A stretch of 57,395 nt of DNA, from positions 1-57,395 of the forward strand of contig JAFVWO010000099.1 of NCBI GenBank assembly GCA_017501625.1, given 5' to 3'. The notes below the pieces were generated by a model. That model had not been told where the DNA came from, made no database searches, and saw nothing but the letters and a program-made list of their open reading frames with translations. Each line of letters opens with the position of its first letter. Within the stretch, counting starts at the first letter, position 1. Below are positions 52,596 through 57,395 of this stretch, one piece after another. The stretch comes from Alistipes sp. GTDB lineage: Bacteria; Bacteroidota; Bacteroidia; Bacteroidales; Rikenellaceae. The translations under genes and the position numbers were made by a program.

Positions 52596-52796
52596 GAGTA
52601 TTGTCCGTTTACCAATGATTTATAACGTCATACATTTCTACACCATGTCATTATGAGTCACTAACACTCTGCACATAATTGACAACTCTGCGTGGCGATT
52701 TTATTTGCCTTACGCTACTTTGCAAAACATTGCCGATATTCAGCGCATCTACTGAATATCGGCATTTTATTCCATATTACTAAATGTTTTAGCAAT
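52596..52796. other. AT-rich gap with a possible short transcript
   Basis: This 201-base gap is clearly AT-richer than the genes to its left. TTGAC (52679-52683) and TTTATTTG (52700-52707) are spaced 18 bp like a Bacteroidota promoter, and the hairpin at 52731-52764 lies just behind. A very short RNA would result, but this is speculative. Confidence 0.3.
52731..52764. terminator. bidirectional terminator near the YD-like lipoprotein
   Basis: TGCCGATATTCAG (52731-52743) and CTGAATATCGGCA (52752-52764) form a perfect 13-bp stem with an 8-nt loop, followed on the plus strand by TTTTAT. It lies between the aminotransferase end and the convergent lipoprotein gene end, and can serve both. Confidence 0.8.
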
Positions 52797-53264
52797 TTAT
52801 TTCATCCTAAATTTAGTCTCAGTACGCGATAAACTCTCAGATGTTACATTTCCGTTTTCATCATAGCTAGTTGCCGTGATTGTTTCATATCGTATGTCAC
52901 CAGACGATGAGTAGGTGCACTCTACCTTGGTTGTGCTGGACTTATAACGCTTTCCATTGCTATCTGAGACACATCCTATCATACGGTCATTATTGTCGTA
53001 ACTATACTGTGTTGTACCTCTAATCTCGCCGTCAGCATCATATTGAGTTACAGTTTCCACTTGCGGTTGACAATAGCACTTTGTTTGTTGTGCAGTTGAG
53101 TTATCATTATCATCACTGTTACCGCTATTACCCGAATTATTCGGCGAAGAATCGACATTGGAGTCGATGATATTATCCTCTTCATTGGCACAAGCCTGAA
53201 TTCCCACACTAATAGTAACACCAAGTACAAAGGCAAAAAGCGCCACACTTAATTTTTTAATCAT
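52797..53264 (-). CDS. lipoprotein with YD-like repeats, unknown function
   Basis: A 155-residue lipoprotein with lipidated Cys25 (GIQAC). Residues 26-58 are an Asp/Asn/Ser-rich linker (NNSGNSGNSDDND). The rest has about three short beta repeats such as TQYDADGEIR, QYSYDNNDRM and TSYDENGNVT, which resemble the YD repeats of Rhs-type proteins, and four Cys (CYC near 63, one near 98, one near 115). No enzyme motif is seen. Its composition is much more AT-rich than neighbouring genes, which suggests recent acquisition. A -7-like box TAAATTTG reads on the minus strand at 53358-53351. Confidence 0.72.
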   Translation of the reverse strand: MIKKLSVALFAFVLGVTISVGIQACANEEDNIIDSNVDSSPNNSGNSGNSDDNDNSTAQQTKCYCQPQVETVTQYDADGEIRGTTQYSYDNNDRMIGCVSDSNGKRYKSSTTKVECTYSSSGDIRYETITATSYDENGNVTSESLSRTETKFRMK

Positions 53265-53350
53265 AGCTTAATCGTTTTGTGCTATTCAATGTCTGAATCG
53301 CGGTTAAAATCATTGAGTTTCACAAATCTACTCACTTTTTTTCAATTTTG

Positions 53351-53358
53351 CAAATTTA
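53351..53358 (-). promoter_or_regulatory. -7 box of the YD-like lipoprotein gene
   Basis: TAAATTTG (53358-53351) matches the -7 consensus. No well-placed -33 box is evident, because the hairpin array starts just upstream. Confidence 0.35.
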
Positions 53359-53373
53359 TTGTGCTCAGAACTT

Positions 53374-53442
53374 CGCCACAGGCGAGCAAGACGCAGTCTT
53401 GCCACAAGCCCCTCCTTTGTCAAAGGCAGGGGTTTGGGGTGG
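53374..53442. repeat. array of three adjacent hairpins
   Basis: CGCC-ACA-GGCG (53374-53384), GCAAGAC-GCA-GTCTTGC (53386-53402) and CCACAAGCCCC-type pairing with GGGGTTTGGGGTGG (about 53402-53442) lie end to end. The last contains CCTTTG and CAAAGG around a tight loop. Similar CCCCTCCTTT...GGGGTTTGGGG motifs recur between genes in Bacteroidota, so this is likely a dispersed intergenic repeat. Confidence 0.6.
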
Positions 53443-53490
53443 AATGTAAATATATTCTTCTTTTATTCTTACAAATTGCGGATGATATTA

Positions 53491-53604
53491 TTAGCCTTGG
53501 GCGCCATCATTGATGGCATTTTGGATTATGAAGTGCCTCGGCAAATTCATTTACGAAGGTATCTTCATAATCCAAAATATAGAGCATCGCTCGCCCAAGG
53601 CTAA
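53491..53604. repeat. 114-bp foldback element with three perfect helices
   Basis: The outer arms TTAGCCTTGGGCG (53491-53503) and CGCCCAAGGCTAA (53592-53604) pair over 13 bp. Inside, GCCATC-ATT-GATGGC (53503-53517) forms a small hairpin. Next ATTTTGGATTATGAAG (53518-53533) and CTTCATAATCCAAAAT (53563-53578) pair over 16 bp around a 29-nt loop. This is a branched, three-helix structure. It lies between two genes on opposite strands. It could be a MITE-like mobile repeat, a structured RNA or a recombination site. Confidence 0.7.
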
Positions 53605-53650
53605 GAACGAGAATATGTTTACGACAAAATAACCTAATTATACACTCTTT

Positions 53651-53683
53651 TTTTGTAGGTTTAGTATATTTATACTAACTTTG
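53651..53683 (+). promoter_or_regulatory. promoter of the flippase operon
   Basis: TTTTG (53651-53655), 20 bp, and TAACTTTG (53676-53683) match the Bacteroidota promoter. The ATG at 53725 gives a leader of about 35 nt. A TTG-initiated frame 24 bases earlier is possible but less likely. Confidence 0.7.
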
Positions 53684-53724
53684 TCGCGATATGCGCCTAT
53701 TTGAATAGGTGCGCAGCACGGACA

Positions 53725-55206
53725 ATGTTAGAGAAGTTAGCAAAACAGACAGCGATATATGGCATAAGCACGATAGTAGTCAGGTTCCTGAACTATCTGC
53801 TTACACCCTACTATACCCGCATCTTTGACCAAGGCGAGTATGGTATCGTGACGGACATATACGCCCTGATACCCTTTGCATTGGTGCTCCTCTCTATGGG
53901 CATGGAGTCGAGCTACTTCCGCTTCACCACACGTGCCGAAGAGGAGGGTGGCGACGTCGCCCGAGGCAAGCGCAAGGTATTTGCCACAACGTGGGGTGTG
54001 ACATCGCTAAATGCCGTCATCTTCTTCCTCGTCGTGTGGCTACTCAATGCTCCGATATCGAGGGCTATGGGCGCAGCATACCTCCTACATCCCGAGTATG
54101 TCACCATCGTGGCCGCCATCGTCATGGTCGACGTGTGGACGATGATACCCTTCTCGCGCCTTAGGGAGCAGGGGCGTGCCATGCACTTCGTTGTGCTCAA
54201 GGCCCTCAGCGTGTTACTCAACGTGGGGCTCGCCATAGGCTTCGGCATCGCGGGGCTCTATGCCACGCCGTTTGGTGTAGGATGGGTGCTCATCGCCAAC
54301 CTCATAGCGAGCATCACAACCCTCGTGGCACTGCTACCCTCGACCGACGGCATCCTCCCGCGCATAGATGGCGCCCTCCTAAGAAAGATATTCGTATACT
54401 CCGTGCCGTTGCTTATAAGCGGCATTGCGGGCACGGCAAACGAGTTCATCGACCGTCAGATGATAAAGTACCTCACGCCCGGGGGCGAGGAGGTGGCCAT
54501 GGCCGAGCTCGGTGTCTATGGTGCCATAGTCAAGATTGCCGTGGTGATGACACTCTTCACGCAGATGTACCGCTTGGCGGCAGAGCCATTCTTCCTCTCG
54601 GGGTTTAAGAAGGAGGAGTTCAAGGAGGCAAATGCAGCCTCGATGAAGTACTTCGTGATGGCATCTATGGTCATCTTCCTCGGCATCGTGCTCTTCCGCG
54701 ACCTCTTCGCGCTGATTGTCGGCCGCGACTTTCGCGAGGGCATAGACATCCTCCCCATAGTCCTTGCCTCGAACATCTTGGCGGGCGTGTGGTTCAACCT
54801 ATCGTTCTGGTACAAGAGGGAGGAGAAGACGAAGTATGCCGCCTATATCACCTTCCTCGGCTTGGCCGTGACCATAGCTCTCAGCTTCGTGCTTGTGCCC
54901 AAGATGGGCTACCGCGGAGCGGCATGGGTGAGGCTTGTGGCGGAGGCTGCGATGGTCGTATGGAGCTATACGCTGTGCCGCAAGCACTACCCCATACCCT
55001 ACGACCTGAAGCGCATGGGCGAATATGTGGTGCTCACAGCCGCTATATACTGCACGTCGGAGTATGCCTTTAGCGGTGTCAACGACAATATGCACACGGC
55101 ACTGAATGTGTTACTCTTCATGGTAGCAATAGCCTATGCCGTATGGCGCGAGAAGATAGATGTCAAAGGGCTCGTAAGGGCTGCAATAGGTAAGTTTAAG
55201 CGATGA
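53725..55206 (+). CDS. oligosaccharide flippase, Wzx/MOP superfamily
   Basis: A 493-residue polytopic membrane protein with about 12-14 hydrophobic segments. The start LEKLAKQTAIYGISTIVVRFLNYLLTPYYTRIF is typical of polysaccharide-biosynthesis flippases (Wzx or PST). Such proteins move undecaprenyl-linked sugars across the inner membrane, for example O-antigen or exopolysaccharide units; MurJ-like lipid II flipping belongs to the same superfamily but is less likely. No glycosyltransferases are nearby. The TGA stop overlaps the holB ATG (ATGA at 55203-55206), so they are translationally coupled. Confidence 0.88.
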   Translation: MLEKLAKQTAIYGISTIVVRFLNYLLTPYYTRIFDQGEYGIVTDIYALIPFALVLLSMGMESSYFRFTTRAEEEGGDVARGKRKVFATTWGVTSLNAVIFFLVVWLLNAPISRAMGAAYLLHPEYVTIVAAIVMVDVWTMIPFSRLREQGRAMHFVVLKALSVLLNVGLAIGFGIAGLYATPFGVGWVLIANLIASITTLVALLPSTDGILPRIDGALLRKIFVYSVPLLISGIAGTANEFIDRQMIKYLTPGGEEVAMAELGVYGAIVKIAVVMTLFTQMYRLAAEPFFLSGFKKEEFKEANAASMKYFVMASMVIFLGIVLFRDLFALIVGRDFREGIDILPIVLASNILAGVWFNLSFWYKREEKTKYAAYITFLGLAVTIALSFVLVPKMGYRGAAWVRLVAEAAMVVWSYTLCRKHYPIPYDLKRMGEYVVLTAAIYCTSEYAFSGVNDNMHTALNVLLFMVAIAYAVWREKIDVKGLVRAAIGKFKR

Positions 55207-56345
55207 GATTTCAAGATATCATAGGTCACGAGGAGCTCAAGCGCCGCCTCGCACAGCAAGTAGATGCCGGCCGTGTGAGCCACGCGCAACTATTCACCGG
55301 CGAGGCAGGATATGGCACACTGCCCTTGGCGCTGGCATACGTGCAGTACCTCTTCTGCCCCAACCGTCATGCGGGCGACTCGTGTGGCGAGTGTCCCTCG
55401 TGCCGACAGATTGCCGACCTTGCTCACCCCGACCTTCACTGGGTATTTCCGGTGAACAAACGCGAGAAGAAGAGCGGCGAGGCCGTTGTGAGTGACCTTT
55501 TCCTCGATAAGTGGCGCGAGATATGGCACCAAAAGGAGGGTATCTTCTCTGCTGACGAGTGGTATTCGATGCTCGACCTCGGCAAGACGATGAAGGGACT
55601 CATCACCGCCAAGGAGTCGGAGGAGATAATCCGCAAGTTGCAGTTCAAGAGCTTCTCGTCGCCATACAAGGCGATGATTATATGGCTGCCCGAGGCCATG
55701 AACCAAGAGGCGGCGAATAAGATACTCAAAATCCTTGAGGAGCCATGGGATAAGACCCTCTTCATCCTTGTCTCGGAGCATCCCGAGCTGTTGCTTCAGA
55801 CCATAACGTCACGCACACAGGAGGTCTCTGTTGGGCGCATCGACATCCCCACCCTCGAGGGCATAGCACGTGCTGAGGGTAGGGGCGAGGGCGAGGCCCG
55901 CAACATGGCACGCTTGGCCGGAGGCTCCTTATTGGAGCTCAGGGAGCTTATGCGTGGTGAGACGGACGAGAGCCGCGCGCAGTCATTCGAGTTCTTCACA
56001 CGCCTCATGCGCCTCGGGTACAACGACAAGCATCTCGAGCTCTTCGAGTGGGCCGACGACATGACGGCGCTAACACGCGAGGGACAGCGTCAATTCTTCC
56101 TCCATGCCGTGCGCCTGCTGCGCGAGAGCTACATGCTTCATGCAGGCCTCGGGGCTATAAGCTACCTTTGGGGCGAGGAGGAGAAGTTCTGCCGCAACTT
56201 TGCACCCTACATTGGCAATCAGAATATCGAGATTTTGGTCGAGGAGATTGAGCGTGCCATGGCGCAGATAATGCAGAATGGCTCGCCACGCATAGTATTC
56301 ACACACTTCGCCCTCGCGGTGTCGAAGCAGATAAACAGGTTGTAA
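55203..56345 (+). CDS. holB: DNA polymerase III subunit delta prime (HolB-like)
   Basis: A 380-residue clamp-loader ATPase-fold subunit. Residues 1-210 resemble the AAA+ core, with FQDIIGHEELKRRL at the start and a zinc module with four Cys (CPNRHAGDSCGECPSC, about 57-72). The P-loop position reads GEAGYGTLPLA and lacks the Lys-Thr/Ser of a working Walker A. This fits delta prime, which is a stator that does not hydrolyse ATP. ITSRTQEV occupies the sensor region. It is followed one base later by folK. Together with the flippase it forms an operon. Confidence 0.88.
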   Translation: MRFQDIIGHEELKRRLAQQVDAGRVSHAQLFTGEAGYGTLPLALAYVQYLFCPNRHAGDSCGECPSCRQIADLAHPDLHWVFPVNKREKKSGEAVVSDLFLDKWREIWHQKEGIFSADEWYSMLDLGKTMKGLITAKESEEIIRKLQFKSFSSPYKAMIIWLPEAMNQEAANKILKILEEPWDKTLFILVSEHPELLLQTITSRTQEVSVGRIDIPTLEGIARAEGRGEGEARNMARLAGGSLLELRELMRGETDESRAQSFEFFTRLMRLGYNDKHLELFEWADDMTALTREGQRQFFLHAVRLLRESYMLHAGLGAISYLWGEEEKFCRNFAPYIGNQNIEILVEEIERAMAQIMQNGSPRIVFTHFALAVSKQINRL

Positions 56346-56346
56346 G

Positions 56347-56838
56347 ATGGCTACGGAGGTGACACTGCTGTTAGGCTCTAACGATATTGATGCTGGCGCG
56401 ATTATAGAGCGTGCCACGCGCATCATCAACATCGCGGTGGGACGCATACTGCGGTGCTCGCAGGACTACACGAGCGAGCCCTACGGCTTTAGTGCCGAGC
56501 GAGGGTTTATAAACCGTGCCGTGGTCATTGCCACGGAGTACGATGCCTACGAGGTGCTGCGACGCATAAACCTCATCGAGGCGCTGCTTGGGCGCGACAG
56601 AGAGGAGGAGGCACGCATAAAGAGGGAGCGAGAAGAGGATTATGCCTCACGACCGATAGACATAGACATAATTTTCTACGGTACGGAGACGTTTGAAGAT
56701 GAGAGGCTCACGATACCCTACCACTTTCTTGCTGAGCGTGGCTATGCTCTCAGCCCCGTGGCAGAGGTCGTGCCCGATTTTAAGCATCCGGCGTTGGCAA
56801 TGACACCGCGAGAGATGCTCGAAAACATAAAGGCGTAA
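56347..56838 (+). CDS. folK: 6-hydroxymethyl-7,8-dihydropterin pyrophosphokinase
   Basis: A 163-residue HPPK that transfers pyrophosphate from ATP to 6-hydroxymethyldihydropterin in folate synthesis. It shows LLLGSND at the start, SEPYGF, FINRAVVIAT and the signature RPIDIDIIFYG (about 102-112) with the Asp-x-Asp that binds two Mg2+. Length is normal for a monofunctional enzyme. It starts one base after the holB stop. Confidence 0.94.
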   Translation: MATEVTLLLGSNDIDAGAIIERATRIINIAVGRILRCSQDYTSEPYGFSAERGFINRAVVIATEYDAYEVLRRINLIEALLGRDREEEARIKREREEDYASRPIDIDIIFYGTETFEDERLTIPYHFLAERGYALSPVAEVVPDFKHPALAMTPREMLENIKA

Positions 56839-56848
56839 ATGACTGATT

Positions 56849-57395
56849 ATGAAAAGACTAATTTATATAAGCGCTATTGTGGCCCTCGCGGCTGTACTCA
56901 CGGGCTGCTTCAAGGATGAGAAGCAGGGCACGTGCATGCACATAGCGCTCTACTCGCAGAATGTTGCCGACGACCCCATCATGAAGTGCACCTCCGACAT
57001 CGAGGCGTATGCCTTCAAAGTACCCAAAGGCAGCAAGTGGGAGGTCTCGACGTGGGATGATGCCCTCACACACTGCATAACGAACAAGGATAAGGTGTCG
57101 GAGCAGCTCACTACGCCCGACATCATGGGCACGTATGACCCCGAGGCGGAGTTTCAAGTGACCTTCGAGCTGTGGGCACACTACACCTTCTTGGTTATCG
57201 TAGACAAGACCAACAAGCTATATGCCACGCGCTTCTACGAGACTCCTATGAACATACCCTCGATGAATACACACCTGCACCTCTACGCATGGCGCAAGTC
57301 GGGTGCGGCAAATGGCTGGGATGTAACAAACCCCTTCCCCGATGAACAACGCGAGCCACTTGTACCCGTAGAGCCGGAACCGGAACCCGAACCCG
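56849..57395 (+). CDS. lipoprotein of unknown function, cut by the window end
   Basis: An open frame of at least 182 codons that runs off the window. The signal peptide gives lipidated Cys20 (LTGC). The mature part begins CFKDEKQGTC and has alternating hydrophobic and polar stretches typical of a beta-rich surface domain (FQVTFELWAHYTFLVIV). Its last visible residues are an EP repeat (VEPEPEPEPEP), a flexible linker, so further domains may follow. The ATG is 10 bases after the folK stop. I do not recognise the family. Confidence 0.75.
   Translation, partial: MKRLIYISAIVALAAVLTGCFKDEKQGTCMHIALYSQNVADDPIMKCTSDIEAYAFKVPKGSKWEVSTWDDALTHCITNKDKVSEQLTTPDIMGTYDPEAEFQVTFELWAHYTFLVIVDKTNKLYATRFYETPMNIPSMNTHLHLYAWRKSGAANGWDVTNPFPDEQREPLVPVEPEPEPEP

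Noticed and set aside
53277-53513. 78-codon plus-strand frame (contains SKTQSCHKPLL)
   Set aside because: It reads through the hairpin array. Such peptides are typical mis-annotations of Bacteroidota intergenic repeats.
53491-53604. Complete insertion sequence
   Set aside because: There is no transposase frame between or beside the arms.

Overview
The window is a gene-dense bacterial chromosome segment, almost certainly from the Bacteroidota, order Bacteroidales; an Alistipes/Rikenellaceae-like gut anaerobe is my guess, with low confidence below order level. The evidence is: promoters of the Bacteroidota type (TTG/TTTG, about 19-21 bp, then TAnnTTTG, e.g. 549-578, 2214-2245, 39961-39990); few Shine-Dalgarno sequences; secreted lipoproteins with BACON-like domains; an outer-surface GH13 amylase; a meso-diaminopimelate-type MurE with DNPR; and an Asp-type MurA. 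Most of the content is housekeeping.

Layout. 0-0.3 kb: tRNA-Tyr and tRNA-Thr on the minus strand with their promoter. 0.6-2.9 kb: a BACON-type lipoprotein and slyD. 2.9-8.1 kb, minus strand: a biotin-dependent carboxyltransferase (OadA-like) with three consecutive biotinyl domains, then a GH13 lipoprotein. 8.2-11.3 kb, minus strand: thioesterase, tsaC, tdk, and murA. 11.5-13.6 kb: an AraC regulator, a 72-bp tandem repeat, and a GNAT acyltransferase. 13.7-26.7 kb, plus strand: a division and cell-wall run rsmH-ftsL-ftsI-murE-mraY-murD-ftsW, which then goes to an S4 protein, leuS and a compact FNT channel instead of murG-murC-ftsQAZ. 26.8-28.2 kb, minus strand: WbqC and prmA. 28.4-35.0 kb, plus strand: xerD, hydrolase, MBL protein, comEC, THUMP-like methyltransferase, DUF2520 protein and kdsC, ended by a strong terminator. 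35.0-39.9 kb, minus strand: recQ, 3'-5' exonuclease, rlmI, and two small paralogous envelope proteins. 40.3-44.9 kb, minus strand: a TGS/SAD/uridine-kinase fusion and gcvP. 44.9-47.0 kb, plus strand: a 5'-nucleotidase lipoprotein and rnhB, convergent with a GH2 enzyme (47.0-49.0 kb). 49.1-52.6 kb, plus strand: cvpA, rsgA, trmH-family methyltransferase and a class III aminotransferase. 52.6-53.7 kb: an AT-rich island with a YD-like lipoprotein, a hairpin array and a 114-bp multi-helix foldback element. 53.7-57.4 kb, plus strand: a flippase, holB, folK and a lipoprotein cut by the window end.

The genes fall into short codirectional runs with 0-40 bp gaps or ATGA overlaps, so most are probably operonic. 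I see no defence locus, prophage, integrative element, CRISPR array or complete insertion sequence. The least explained parts are the triple biotinyl tail of the carboxyltransferase (2939-3673), the AT-rich island with its foldback element (52.6-53.7 kb), the paralogous pair behind recQ, the GH2 enzyme with altered catalytic motifs, and several tandem repeats in otherwise tight intergenic spaces.
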